Of a stretch of DNA of 64,000 bases, positions 29,588-38,803 are shown in pieces (the stretch's first letter is position 1; each line of letters opens with the position of its first letter). Source of the DNA: Gammaproteobacteria bacterium (GTDB lineage Bacteria > Pseudomonadota > Gammaproteobacteria > Eutrophobiales > Eutrophobiaceae); contig JAPOQU010000102.1 of assembly GCA_026710545.1 (NCBI GenBank), positions 1-64,000 on the forward strand, given 5' to 3'. Both the position numbers and the translations under genes were made by a program. The notes below the pieces were generated by a model. That model worked only from the letters and a program-made list of their open reading frames with translations, was not told the DNA's origin and did not search any database.

Positions 29588-30187
29588 ATGACAAGAAAAC
29601 AGGCAATGTTGATCCTGTTGCTGGCGGCGTTTGCGCTGCCGCCGCTGTTGTCCTGGGTCCTGTACAATTTCACGGACCTGGGCAGAGGGACGGGCGCGGG
29701 CGCGCACGGCACGCTGGTTGCCCCGCCCAGACCCGTACCCGACTGGCCGCTGGTGAACCCGGCGGATAACGCCGAAACGGACCGGCGCCTGCACGGCATG
29801 TGGACACTGGTATACCTGCTCGACGGCAAGTGCGGCGAAGCCTGTCTGGGGAACCTGTACAGGATGCGCCAGTTGCGGCTGGCCACCGGCAAGTACGCCC
29901 AGCGTGTGCAGCGGGCCGTGCTGGTTGTCAACAACGACCGCAGTGCGCTGACGCAGGAACAGTTGACCGATTACCCCGGCCAGCTCGTTGTGTACCCTGA
30001 GGGAATTGACAGCGGCAGCCTGCTGTCCCTGTTCAGCCTCGCGCCGGACGACCTCCCGCTCGCCGAGGGCAGGTTGTACCTGGTTGATCCGCTGGGCAAC
30101 CTGATGATGACCTATTCCGCCGCGGCGCCGCCGGGCGGGATCATCAAGGATCTGACCCGGCTGCTCAAATATTCCCGCATCGGATGA
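29588..30187 (+). CDS. Membrane-anchored thioredoxin-fold-like protein of the oxidase locus
   Basis: The 199-residue product has one N-terminal helix (about 5-27) and a periplasmic domain with LVYLLDGKCGEACLGNLYRMRQLRLATG. The CGEAC pair (CxxxC) and context resemble SCO-type copper or thiol proteins, and similar genes lie between SURF1 and ctaA in gammaproteobacteria. The end overlaps ctaA by 4 nt (ATGA). Metal or redox activity is inferred; the distal His found in SCO proteins is not evident. Confidence 0.75.
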   Translation: MTRKQAMLILLLAAFALPPLLSWVLYNFTDLGRGTGAGAHGTLVAPPRPVPDWPLVNPADNAETDRRLHGMWTLVYLLDGKCGEACLGNLYRMRQLRLATGKYAQRVQRAVLVVNNDRSALTQEQLTDYPGQLVVYPEGIDSGSLLSLFSLAPDDLPLAEGRLYLVDPLGNLMMTYSAAAPPGGIIKDLTRLLKYSRIG

Positions 30188-31197
30188 GAACGGGCTTTCT
30201 TACGCTTACTATTACCTGTTTCCTGCTGGCGTTTTGCGTGGTGATCCTGGGCGCATACGTGCGCCTGTCCGACGCTGGCCTGGGTTGCCCCGATTGGCCC
30301 GGCTGTTACGGCAGGATGGTGGTTACCGAAGAACTGCAGGCGGCGGCAACGCAGCAGGAGTATCAATCCCGGCCGTTTAACAGAGACAAGGCAGTCAAGG
30401 AAATGGCGCACCGCTATGCCGCCGGGGCGCTGGGCATGCTGGTTCTGCTGTTGGCCCTGTTGTCCTGGCGCCGGGGACACGGCGACAGGGTCCCCTGCAG
30501 TATTCTCCTTTGCCTGGTTGCGCTGCAGGCCCTGCTCGGCATGTGGACGGTCACCGAACTGCTCAAGCCCCTTATCGTCGTGGCCCACCTGCTGGGAGGC
30601 ATGATGATACTGGGCCTGCTCTACTGGATCATACTCAGGAATACACCGCGTAACAGCCCGGGGCCGGGTGTTGCGCCCGGTGTGGACAAGCTGGCGCTGG
30701 CAGGACTGGTCGTGCTCGCCGCGCAGATGTTCTCGGGCGGCTGGACCAGCGCCAATTATGCCGCGCTGGCATGTCCGGAGTTTCCTGCCTGCCGGGATGG
30801 GTCGTGGTGGCCGGACACGGATTTCAGGGAGGGATTTACCGTCTGGCGTGACGGCCGTCTTGATTACGAAGGGGGGATACTCGATGCGCCGGCGCGCACG
30901 GCGATACACCTTGCCCACCGGGTGGGCGCGGCGCTGACGTTCCTGGTGCTGTTGTACGTGGCGCTGCGCGCGTTTGGCCGGGGCGGACGGGTCCTGCGCC
31001 TGCACGCGGCGATCCTGTTATGTCTCCTGTGCCTGCAGGCGTCCCTGGGTATCGCCAATGTAATGCTGCGTCTGCCCCTGCCCGTTGCAGTGGCGCATAA
31101 TTCCGTTGCCGCGCTGCTGATGCTGTCGTTGCTGACCCTGTACCGGTATGCCCGGGTCGAGCAGGCGAAGCTGTTATTCCACGGATTTCGCGAATAA
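30184..31197 (+). CDS. ctaA: Heme A synthase CtaA/Cox15
   Basis: The 337-residue product has eight hydrophobic segments in two related halves and the family motifs [28 protein letters not shown] and [14 protein letters not shown]. It hydroxylates heme O to heme A, the cofactor of the oxidase encoded upstream. A ctaA next to ctaB gives a complete heme A route. Confidence 0.96.
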   Translation: MRTGFLTLTITCFLLAFCVVILGAYVRLSDAGLGCPDWPGCYGRMVVTEELQAAATQQEYQSRPFNRDKAVKEMAHRYAAGALGMLVLLLALLSWRRGHGDRVPCSILLCLVALQALLGMWTVTELLKPLIVVAHLLGGMMILGLLYWIILRNTPRNSPGPGVAPGVDKLALAGLVVLAAQMFSGGWTSANYAALACPEFPACRDGSWWPDTDFREGFTVWRDGRLDYEGGILDAPARTAIHLAHRVGAALTFLVLLYVALRAFGRGGRVLRLHAAILLCLLCLQASLGIANVMLRLPLPVAVAHNSVAALLMLSLLTLYRYARVEQAKLLFHGFRE

Positions 31198-31202
31198 AGA
31201 AT

Positions 31203-32096
31203 ATGGCTGCGGCGATTTCCACCTGGCGCGACTATGTCGCATTGTGCAAACCGAAGATTGTCTGCCTGATCGTATTTACCGCGCTGGTCGGTATGTTGAT
31301 GGCGACCCCCGGCCCGGTGGCGCTTTCCCTGCTTGTTCCGGCAACGCTGGGAATTGGCCTCGCCGCGGCGTCCGCCGCGGCTGTCAACCACGTTGTTGAC
31401 CGAAAAGTAGACGCGCTGATGGCGCGCACGCATAAACGGCCGTTACCGAAGGGCGACCTGTCCGCGCGTAACGCCATCTGTTTTGCGGCAGTTCTCTGTG
31501 TCATTGCCATGGCTATCCTTGTTCTCCGGGTGAATATGTTGACGGCGCTCCTGACATTTATCTCGCTGATCGGCTATGGCGTGATCTACTCCATGTTCCT
31601 GAAACGCGCCACACCACAGAATATCGTTATCGGCGGGGCCGCGGGCGCCGCGCCCCCGGTACTTGGCTGGACCGCCGTGAGCGGCAGCCTGGAACCCCAT
31701 GCGCTGCTGCTGTTCCTGATCATATTTGCCTGGACGCCGCCCCATTTCTGGGCGCTGGCCATTGCCAGGCGCAAGGACTACGAGAATGCGGCGATCCCCA
31801 TGCTGCCGGTAACCCATGGGCTGGAGTTCACCCGGCTGCACATCCTGTTATACACGCTGCTGTTGTTTATTGTCACGCTGTTGCCGTACCTGACAGGGAT
31901 GAGCGGCATCACTTACCTGAGCGGCGCGCTGGCGCTGGGTGGCGGGTTTCTCTATTTTACCGTCAAACTGATGAGGCGGCCGGAAGAGGCAACGGCCATG
32001 AGCACCTTCAGCTATTCCATATGGTATTTAATGGGGCTCTTTGCCGTCCTGCTGGTAGACCATTACATTCCCGCGCTGGCGCAGCTGGTGCTGTAA
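31203..32096 (+). CDS. ctaB: Protoheme IX farnesyltransferase CtaB/CyoE
   Basis: The 297-residue product is a UbiA-type prenyltransferase with about nine membrane segments. The prenyl-diphosphate motif reads [20 protein letters not shown], and the second polar loop is around [16 protein letters not shown]. It converts heme B to heme O, the substrate of CtaA. It starts 5 nt after ctaA and ends the oxidase locus. Confidence 0.97.
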   Translation: MAAAISTWRDYVALCKPKIVCLIVFTALVGMLMATPGPVALSLLVPATLGIGLAAASAAAVNHVVDRKVDALMARTHKRPLPKGDLSARNAICFAAVLCVIAMAILVLRVNMLTALLTFISLIGYGVIYSMFLKRATPQNIVIGGAAGAAPPVLGWTAVSGSLEPHALLLFLIIFAWTPPHFWALAIARRKDYENAAIPMLPVTHGLEFTRLHILLYTLLLFIVTLLPYLTGMSGITYLSGALALGGGFLYFTVKLMRRPEEATAMSTFSYSIWYLMGLFAVLLVDHYIPALAQLVL

Positions 32097-32135
32097 TCAA
32101 CCCGGGAAGGGGGAAACAGGAAGAGGGAACAGAAA

Positions 32136-32160
32136 GGGGACAGAATTGAATTCTGTCCCC
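32136..32160. repeat. Palindromic intergenic element GGGGACAGAATT / AATTCTGTCCCC
   Basis: Two perfect 12-nt arms (32136-32147, 32149-32160) flank a single G. It lies between the convergent ctaB and rpoH genes. A closely related palindrome occurs at 45734, also between convergent genes, so this is a repeat family, perhaps REP-like. There is no T tract on either side, though the hairpin may still help end transcription from both directions. Confidence 0.7.
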
Positions 32161-32171
32161 GGCTAGATCGG

Positions 32172-33023
32172 TTAATCGGCAAAAGCCAGGCGCATTTTTT
32201 CCATTGCATTCGACTCAAGCTGGCGGATGCGCTCTGCGGAGACGCCGTATTCCGCCGCCAGGGTGTGCAAGGTGGTCTTCTCCTCGTTTAACCAGCGATG
32301 CCTGATGATTTCCCGGCTGCGCTCATCCAGAGACTGTAAAGCCGTAGTCAGTTTTTGCCGGTTGAGGGTATCGACCTGGTCCGTTGCCAGCTGTTCCTCC
32401 GGGGAGACGCGCCCGTCTTCCAGGTAACCGGCCGGCCTGAAATTATCGGTTTCAGGATCGTCGCCAACGGGGCCGTCGTAAGATGCGTCGAAGGCGCCCA
32501 GGCGTTTTTCCATTTCAATCACGTCGGCGGCGCTGACCCCCAGGTCGCGGGCAACGGCGTTCACCTCGTCCTGGTTCATCCAGCCCAGGCGTTTTTTGCT
32601 TGAGCGCAGGTTAAAGAACAGTTTGCGCTGGGCCTTGGTGGTCGCCACTTTGACAATGCGCCAGTTGCGCAGGATGAATTCGTGCATTTCCGCACGTATC
32701 CAGTGAACCGCAAAGGAAACCAGGCGCACGCCCAGTTCCGGGTTAAAACGCTTCACTGCCTTCATCAGGCCGATGTTCCCCTCCTGGATCAGGTCTGACT
32801 GGGACAGGCCGTAACCGCGGTAGCCGCGCGCGACCCTGACCACGAAACGCAGGTGGGACATGACCAGTTGCCGTGCTGCCTCGAGATCATGACCGTCTCG
32901 CAGGCGGCGGGCCAGGGCCTGTTCTTCCTCTGCGCTGATCATGGGGATCTCGTTTACCGCATGGACATACGCTTCGATAGAACCGATCGGGAACGCCGGT
33001 TGCAGGGCCATAATGTTGTTCAT
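32172..33023 (-). CDS. rpoH: RNA polymerase heat-shock sigma factor RpoH (sigma-32)
   Basis: The 283-residue product has sigma region 2 ([38 protein letters not shown]... split over 59-95), the RpoH box QRKLFFNLR at 132-140 and a region 4 helix-turn-helix near the end. Length equals E. coli RpoH (284). It follows ftsY-ftsE-ftsX, the conserved order, but has its own promoter carrying a CIRCE operator. A strong GGAGGT ribosome-binding site lies 7 nt before the ATG. Confidence 0.97.
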   Translation of the reverse strand: MNNIMALQPAFPIGSIEAYVHAVNEIPMISAEEEQALARRLRDGHDLEAARQLVMSHLRFVVRVARGYRGYGLSQSDLIQEGNIGLMKAVKRFNPELGVRLVSFAVHWIRAEMHEFILRNWRIVKVATTKAQRKLFFNLRSSKKRLGWMNQDEVNAVARDLGVSAADVIEMEKRLGAFDASYDGPVGDDPETDNFRPAGYLEDGRVSPEEQLATDQVDTLNRQKLTTALQSLDERSREIIRHRWLNEEKTTLHTLAAEYGVSAERIRQLESNAMEKMRLAFAD

Positions 33024-33052
33024 AACGGTACCTCCACAAAAATCATGGCACT

Positions 33053-33082
33053 ATTTTAGCACTCTTCTTATCAGAGTGCTAA
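33053..33082 (-). promoter_or_regulatory. rpoH promoter overlapping CIRCE
   Basis: On the minus strand, TTAGCA (33082-33077) and TAAAAT (33058-33053) form a plausible sigma-70 promoter with an 18-nt spacer. The -35 lies in one CIRCE arm, and the -10 shares its first two bases with the end of the other arm, so HrcA binding would block RNA polymerase. Confidence 0.6.
33056..33082. promoter_or_regulatory. CIRCE operator (HrcA binding site) upstream of rpoH
   Basis: TTAGCACTC, nine spacer bases, then GAGTGCTAA: an exact match to the CIRCE consensus. CIRCE is bound by the HrcA repressor and is normally found before groESL or dnaK operons. Here it sits 33 nt upstream of the rpoH start codon. Confidence 0.95.
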
Positions 33083-33130
33083 CAGTTTTTTACACTCCCG
33101 CGTGTGGTTGTGCAAAATACGGGTTATCGG

Positions 33131-34096
33131 CTATATGGGATCGATGGCGCGCAGGTGGCGTTTTACCGACAGCCAGGAACCGGCCAGACCCAGTCCGGCG
33201 CCGATCGATACCAGCCAAAGCGCCTCTGTTGCGTTCAGGGAAGCCGGCGTAAACGGACTGCCGTATAACTCCGACAGGCGGATGACCGGTCCCTGCAACA
33301 ACACCATGGATACCTCAAGCATGAGCCAGGCAAGCAGGCTGCCGGCAGCGCCGTGCAGCATCCCCGAGTAAAGAAAAGGCCGGGTAATGAACGCATCGGT
33401 GGCGCCGAACAACTTGTGTATTTCAATTTCCTGACGGCGGTTATAGACAGCCATGCGTATGGTGTTGCCCACGACCAGGACGACGGCGCAGGCGAACAGG
33501 GCTGCCACTATCAGCACCGCGCGCTGGAACACCTCGATAATCTGGTGCAGCCGCTGTGCCCACTGCCAGTCGAACTGGGCGGAATCCACCAGCGGCAGTG
33601 AGCGCAGCGTTTCGAGCAGCGCCGCGTTACCGGGCGCCACCAGGGTTTTGACCCCGGGCCGGACCACGAGCACATAGGGCAGCGGGTTTTGTCCCAGAGT
33701 ATCAAGCGCCGCGGCAAACCCGGAGTTCTCCTTGTATTCGGCCAGGGCGCGCCCGGGGTCGATCACTTCAACCCCGTCAATGTCGGCGCGCTCCTGCAGC
33801 ACCCCGCTCAGCTCAAGCGCGCGTTGCTCATCGACATCCGGGACCAGGAACAGGGATATGTGAGAGGCCGCATCCAGGTGTGAGGTGATGCGTTGCGCGT
33901 TTTCAAGCAGGGAATAAAATCCGGCCGGCAGCGCCAGGGAGATGCCGATCACGGAGATGCTGAACAACGAGTTTCCCGGGTATTTGTATAACTGACCCAG
34001 GCTGAGAAACAGCGCGCGCAGGTGTTGCAGAGCCCATTGGCTGGCGTGTCTGCCCGGCGAATGCCCCGGTCTGTTCCTGTCGGACTGCTTTTTCAT
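33131..34096 (-). CDS. ftsX: Cell division protein FtsX
   Basis: The 321-residue product has four membrane helices (about 45-65, 185-212, 235-260, 285-310) and an extracytoplasmic loop between the first two, the FtsX topology. The FtsEX complex controls periplasmic peptidoglycan hydrolases at the septum. Family stretches include NTIRMAVYNRRQEIEIHKLFGATDAFI-type sequence. It follows ftsE by 9 nt. Confidence 0.94.
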   Translation of the reverse strand: MKKQSDRNRPGHSPGRHASQWALQHLRALFLSLGQLYKYPGNSLFSISVIGISLALPAGFYSLLENAQRITSHLDAASHISLFLVPDVDEQRALELSGVLQERADIDGVEVIDPGRALAEYKENSGFAAALDTLGQNPLPYVLVVRPGVKTLVAPGNAALLETLRSLPLVDSAQFDWQWAQRLHQIIEVFQRAVLIVAALFACAVVLVVGNTIRMAVYNRRQEIEIHKLFGATDAFITRPFLYSGMLHGAAGSLLAWLMLEVSMVLLQGPVIRLSELYGSPFTPASLNATEALWLVSIGAGLGLAGSWLSVKRHLRAIDPI

Positions 34097-34105
34097 CCCC
34101 CCTCA

Positions 34106-34768
34106 CTATGCCGTGCCGGGCAGCAGACAGCCGTCCTGCAGGGCAATGGTTTTTTTGTTCATCTTCCCGATCGTGGCAAGATCATGGGTTGCAATCAGTA
34201 CGGTGACGCCGACCTGGTTGAACAACTCGAACAACTTCATGGTTTCCCAGGACAGCGCCGGGTCCAGGTTGCCCGTGGGTTCATCACCCAGCAGCAGGGC
34301 CGGCCGGTGAACCACGGCCCGGGCGATACCGACGCGTTGCTGTTCTCCCGTGGCCAGCGCGCTGGGCAGGGCCTTTTCCTTCGACAGCAGGCCCACCTTT
34401 TCCAAGACGGCATGGGTGCGTTTTCTTATGTCCTGGTAGCGGTACCCGGCAATGGTCAGCGGCAGGGCCACGTTGTCGAACACGGTGCGGTCGTTCAGTA
34501 ACCGGTGTTCCTGGAACATGAAGCCGATATTGCGCCGGAACAGCGGGATGCGCCTGCCCGAGAGCCGCGCCAGGTTCTGGCCGTTGACGACGATCTGGCC
34601 GCGGGAATGCCGCTCCGCCAGCGCGACCAGGCGCAACAAGGTCGTTTTCCCGGCGCCGGAATGGCCGGTCAGGTAAACCATCTCACCCTGCTCCACCTGC
34701 AGGTTGATGTTTTTCAGGACATCCCTGCCGCCGGGGTAGTGCATGAATACGTCGCTGAAACTGATCAC
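34106..34768 (-). CDS. ftsE: Cell division ATP-binding protein FtsE, with altered ABC signature
   Basis: The 220-residue product is the ATPase partner of FtsX. Walker A is GHSGAGKT at 35-42 and Walker B with the D loop reads LLLGDEPTGNLD. The ABC signature, LSGGEQ in other FtsE proteins, reads LATGEQ at 138-143, changing two normally conserved positions (Ser to Ala, Gly to Thr). The rest (QQRVGIARAVVHRPALLLGDEP) is intact. Its start overlaps the ftsY stop by 4 nt. Confidence 0.95.
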   Translation of the reverse strand: MISFSDVFMHYPGGRDVLKNINLQVEQGEMVYLTGHSGAGKTTLLRLVALAERHSRGQIVVNGQNLARLSGRRIPLFRRNIGFMFQEHRLLNDRTVFDNVALPLTIAGYRYQDIRKRTHAVLEKVGLLSKEKALPSALATGEQQRVGIARAVVHRPALLLGDEPTGNLDPALSWETMKLFELFNQVGVTVLIATHDLATIGKMNKKTIALQDGCLLPGTA

Positions 34769-35712
34769 GGGCGCAGGTCCAGCAGGGCTTGTACGAACTG
34801 TTCGGCATCGAAAGGCTGAAGATCGTCGATGCCCTCACCGATGCCGATATAGCGGATGGGCAATGCAAGCTGTTGTGCCAGCGCAAAAGCCATCCCCCCT
34901 TTTGCCGTGCCGTCGAGTTTGGTCAGCGCCACCCCGGTTACGCTGACAAGCTGCTGAAACCGCCGGGCCTGTACCAGCGCGTTCATGCCGGTGCCGGCGT
35001 CGATAACCAGCAGGGTCTCGACGACTATCCCGGCATCAAACTTGTGGATGGTGCGGTGTATTTTTTTCAGCTCCTCCATCAGGTTGTCCTTGTTATGCAA
35101 GCGACCGGCGGTGTCGGCCATGACGATATCCGTTCCCCGGGCGACGGCTGCCTGCAAGGCATTGTATAACACTGCGGCGGAATCCGCTCCCGGTTGCAGG
35201 CTGATCACCGGTGCGCCGACCCGTTCCCCCCAGTGCTGAATCTGTTCAATGGCGGCGGCCCTGAACGTATCGCCGGCTGCCAGCAACACCGACAGGCCAT
35301 CCTGTTGCAGGAGATGGGCCAGTTTTCCAATGGTTGTCGTTTTCCCCACGCCGTTGACGCCGACAACGAGGATAACGAACGGTTTTTTTCCGGGTATCGC
35401 CAGGGGTTGTTCAGAGTGCCTGAGGACGGATACCATGCTTTCGCACAGCGCGGCCGTTAAATCCGGCTGCCCGGTTGCGCGCTGCTTCAGGGTCTGCTCA
35501 AGACCGGCCAGGATGTCGGCGCTGGTTTCGACGCCGATGTCCGCGCCCAGCAACTGCATTTCAAGGTCCTCGAGCAGCGTTTTATCAAGGGCCGGTTTGC
35601 CCTTTATCAGGCCGGGTTTCCCGCTCAGTAAACGGGCGCGGGTTTTCTCGAGGCCTTTTGCCAGGCGACGAAAAAATGTCTTCCCCGGAGTGCGTCCGGT
35701 GGCTTCACTCAT
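34765..35712 (-). CDS. ftsY: Signal recognition particle receptor FtsY
   Basis: The 315-residue product contains the NG domain: GTPase loop GVNGVGKT at 118-125, DTAGRLHNKDNLMEEL and TKLDGTAKGG. It receives ribosome-SRP complexes at the inner membrane. The acidic A domain of E. coli FtsY is missing, giving a compact form. First gene of ftsY-ftsE-ftsX-rpoH. The 276 nt upstream, shared with the M16 protease genes on the other strand, show no feature I can support. Confidence 0.96.
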   Translation of the reverse strand: MSEATGRTPGKTFFRRLAKGLEKTRARLLSGKPGLIKGKPALDKTLLEDLEMQLLGADIGVETSADILAGLEQTLKQRATGQPDLTAALCESMVSVLRHSEQPLAIPGKKPFVILVVGVNGVGKTTTIGKLAHLLQQDGLSVLLAAGDTFRAAAIEQIQHWGERVGAPVISLQPGADSAAVLYNALQAAVARGTDIVMADTAGRLHNKDNLMEELKKIHRTIHKFDAGIVVETLLVIDAGTGMNALVQARRFQQLVSVTGVALTKLDGTAKGGMAFALAQQLALPIRYIGIGEGIDDLQPFDAEQFVQALLDLRP

Positions 35713-35988
35713 GGTAGTTCAGGCTCAGCAGGGCGGGGCCGTAATTCTGTTAAGGGAACGGTTCACGGAACGGGCATCCGGCGCCATGGCTGGTTAATCG
35801 CTTCGCCTGTTGCCGGTATCTCGTATATCTGACAGAGGCAAGGTAACATGGTAATGTGATGTTTCTGCAGTGATGGTCTTCATGCGGGCGAAATGATAGC
35901 ACATGAAGGCCTGCCGCCGTGATCGCGATGGAACAGAAACCAATGAAGAATAAAACAGTCTAACGATGCTATTAGCTGGTTATATGGT

Positions 35989-37386
35989 GTGGATGCAATG
36001 ATGAGATACGCGGTATATGTTTTTTACCTGGTTGCAGCGCTGGCGGCTGCCCCGTCAACCCATTCCCAGGTACATGAATTCAACCTTGAAAACGGCCTGA
36101 AGCTGCTGGTAAAAGAAGACCGCCGGGCGCCGGTGGTGGTGTCCCAGATCTGGTACCGGATCGGGTCAAGCTACGAGCATGACGGCATCACCGGGATCTC
36201 CCACGCGCTGGAGCACATGATGTTTCAGGGAACGGAAAAATACCCCGACGGGGAGTTCTCCAGGATCATCGCGGAAAACGGCGGCAACGAAAACGCCTTT
36301 ACCGGAAAGGATTACACCGCGTACTTCCAGATGCTGGAAAAATCCCGGCTTGAAGTCAGCCTCGAACTGGAAGCCGACCGGATGCGCAACCTGTTGCTGT
36401 CGGAGGAAGAATTCAGGAAGGAAATCGAGGTGGTGAAGGAGGAGCGGCGCCTGCGCACGGAAGATAACCCGGTTGCATACCTGTATGAGACCGCATTGGC
36501 CACGGCGTTCCAGACCGCGCCCTACCGCCACCCGATAATAGGCTGGATGGCGGACCTGGACGCCATGCAGATTGGCGACCTGAAAACATGGTATGACCGC
36601 TGGTATGCGCCGAATAACGCCACGCTGGTGGTGGCGGGCGACGTCGAACCTGACCTTGTCCACCGCTTGACGCAGAAACATTTCGGACCGCTTGAGGCCA
36701 GCATGGTGCCGGCGCCGCGCACCCTGCCGGAAGTTACCCAGCAGGGCATGAAACGCGTCACGGTAAAGCGCCCCGCGGAATTGCCGCACCTGCTCATGGC
36801 GTATAAAACACCGGTATTGAGGGACCAGGCCGCAGCGCCCGCATCCTGGGAGCCGTATGCGCTGGAAGTCCTGGCCGGCGTGCTGGACGGCGGTAACAGC
36901 GCCAGGCTGGCGACCCACCTGGTGCGGGGCGAGGAGGTGGCGGCCAGTATCGGCGTTTCCTACGACCTGGCCGGCAGGCTGGACGGCCTGTTTATCATCC
37001 AGGCGGCGCCTGCGCGGGGCCGGACTGTCGGCGAGGTGGAACAGGCCGTCAGGGAACAACTGGATAACATCGTTAGCGGGGAAATCAGCGAGCAGGAACT
37101 GGCGCGGGTGAAAGCGCAGGTCGTGTCGAGTGACGTCTATGAACGGGACTCGTTGTTTTACCAGGCCATGATACTGGGCATCTTTGAAACGACGGGGTTG
37201 CCCTGGCGCCTGGCGGATGAGTACGTGGCGCGCATCCAGGCAATCAGCGCCGGGCAGGTAAAACAGGTCGCAGACAAGTATTTGCGCGATGACGGGTTGA
37301 CGGTTGCCGTGCTTGAACCACAGTCCAGGCAGGCCCCGGGCACTGTGCGGCGGCCGGCAGGCGGGGATCAGCATGCGGGTGGATAA
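35989..37386 (+). CDS. M16 family zinc metalloprotease, catalytic partner
   Basis: The 465-residue product has a signal peptide (about 1-27) and the inverted zinc motif HxxEH: H72, E75 and H76 in SHALEHMMFQG. The downstream glutamate ligand is in LELEADRMRNL. It is thus an active pitrilysin-type periplasmic peptidase. It overlaps the next gene, which encodes a related chain lacking the motif; such pairs form heterodimers. GTG 35989 is the longest start; ATG 35998 or 36001 would serve equally well. Confidence 0.9.
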   Translation: MDAMMRYAVYVFYLVAALAAAPSTHSQVHEFNLENGLKLLVKEDRRAPVVVSQIWYRIGSSYEHDGITGISHALEHMMFQGTEKYPDGEFSRIIAENGGNENAFTGKDYTAYFQMLEKSRLEVSLELEADRMRNLLLSEEEFRKEIEVVKEERRLRTEDNPVAYLYETALATAFQTAPYRHPIIGWMADLDAMQIGDLKTWYDRWYAPNNATLVVAGDVEPDLVHRLTQKHFGPLEASMVPAPRTLPEVTQQGMKRVTVKRPAELPHLLMAYKTPVLRDQAAAPASWEPYALEVLAGVLDGGNSARLATHLVRGEEVAASIGVSYDLAGRLDGLFIIQAAPARGRTVGEVEQAVREQLDNIVSGEISEQELARVKAQVVSSDVYERDSLFYQAMILGIFETTGLPWRLADEYVARIQAISAGQVKQVADKYLRDDGLTVAVLEPQSRQAPGTVRRPAGGDQHAGG

Positions 37387-38758
37387 CGGGGTGACGGCGC
37401 GCAACGCGGCAGGTGCCCGCCTGCAGGGGCGCAGCCTCATACCGGCAGTTGCGGCGATACTGTTGCTGCTCGGCGCGCAGGCCGCCCGCCCGGCCCCGAC
37501 ACTGGAACACTGGCAGACCGCGGCGGGCAGCCAGGTCTTTTTTGTGGAATCCCATGAATTGCCGATGGTCGATGTGCGCCTGCTGTTCGATGCAGGCACG
37601 GTACGGGAGCCTGCCGGCAGGAACGGGCTGGCGGTCCTGACAAACAGCTTGCTGGATGAGGGCGCCGGCGAGATGGACGCCACCGCCATCAGCTTTGAAT
37701 TCGAGCGTCTGGGCGCGCAATACGGGGCGGCGTCGGGCTATGATTATGCCTCCGTAAGCGTGCGCTCATTATCAGACCCGGCATTGCTGGAGCCGGCCTT
37801 GCAGAATTTGCGCAGGGTTGTCGCAGAGCCGGCATTCCCCGGGAAAGCGGTTGAGAGACAGAAACAGCGCCTGCTGGTGGCTATCGAGCGCAAACGGCAG
37901 TCGCCGGGCGAGATAGCCCGCGACGCGTACCACGCGGCAATATACGGAGACCATCCCTACGCGTTGCCTAACGACGGCACCCTGGACAGCGTCATGTCCG
38001 TGCAGCGCCGTGATATCGTCAATTTCCACCGTGACAGGTACGGGGCGCGCAATGCGCGGCTGGTGATCGTCGGAGACCTGGACCGGGAGCAGGCTGAGGC
38101 ACTGGCCGGGGAGTTGACCGCGGGGTTGCCCCGGGGCCGGGCGCCGGAACCGTTTCCGGCGTTAACGCCGGTGGAACAAGGGGGCGAGATCCGTGTCGAG
38201 CACCCTTCGTCGCAGGTACACATCCTGCTCGGCCAGCCCGGCATCAGGCGCGGCGACCCGGATTATTTCCCGCTGTACGTGGGTAACCACATCCTGGGCG
38301 GCGGCGGGTTTGTCTCGCGGTTGTACGAGGAAGTGCGGGAAAAGCGCGGGCTGTCGTACGGCGCGTACAGTTATTTTTCACCACGGCGCGGACCCGGACC
38401 GTTCACGGCGAGTTTGCAGACCCGCGGCGACCAACAGGAACAGGCGTTACAGGTGATGCGGGATACGATCCGCGACTTTATAGACCGGGGACCCACGCAG
38501 GCGGAACTGGAGGCGGCGCAAAACAACATCAGCGGCGGCTTTCCCCTGCGCCTGGACAGCAACGGCAAGATTCTCGGTTACATTGCCATGATAGGGTTTT
38601 ACGACCTGCCGCGGGACTACCTGGATACGTTTGTCGATAAGGTGAATGCAGTGACGATCGAACAGATCAGGGACGCATTCAAACGGCGCCTGCAGCCGGA
38701 ACGGTTCGTAACCGTCATGGTGGGGCCGAACCCGCCCGCCGCCCGGGAGGCGGACTGA
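37373..38758 (+). CDS. M16 family protease-like protein without the zinc motif
   Basis: The 461-residue product is homologous to the preceding gene product but lacks HxxEH: the aligned position reads GLAVLTNSLLDEGAGEMD. Further family features are present (KRGLSYGAYSYFSPRRGPGPF, as in the R/Y segment that completes the active site of heterodimers). An N-terminal hydrophobic stretch (LIPAVAAILLLLGAQAA) suggests export. I start at ATG 37373, 14 nt before the upstream stop. Confidence 0.88.
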   Translation: MRVDNGVTARNAAGARLQGRSLIPAVAAILLLLGAQAARPAPTLEHWQTAAGSQVFFVESHELPMVDVRLLFDAGTVREPAGRNGLAVLTNSLLDEGAGEMDATAISFEFERLGAQYGAASGYDYASVSVRSLSDPALLEPALQNLRRVVAEPAFPGKAVERQKQRLLVAIERKRQSPGEIARDAYHAAIYGDHPYALPNDGTLDSVMSVQRRDIVNFHRDRYGARNARLVIVGDLDREQAEALAGELTAGLPRGRAPEPFPALTPVEQGGEIRVEHPSSQVHILLGQPGIRRGDPDYFPLYVGNHILGGGGFVSRLYEEVREKRGLSYGAYSYFSPRRGPGPFTASLQTRGDQQEQALQVMRDTIRDFIDRGPTQAELEAAQNNISGGFPLRLDSNGKILGYIAMIGFYDLPRDYLDTFVDKVNAVTIEQIRDAFKRRLQPERFVTVMVGPNPPAAREAD

Positions 38759-38803
38759 AGCCGTACCCTGCCCGGGAGACGGCAGGACAAGCAGCGATCA
38801 GGA

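Noticed and set aside
36166-37689. 507-codon open frame antisense to the M16 protease genes
   Set aside because: The product is rich in Arg, His and Gln without motifs, and the sense strand encodes a protein with HxxEH.
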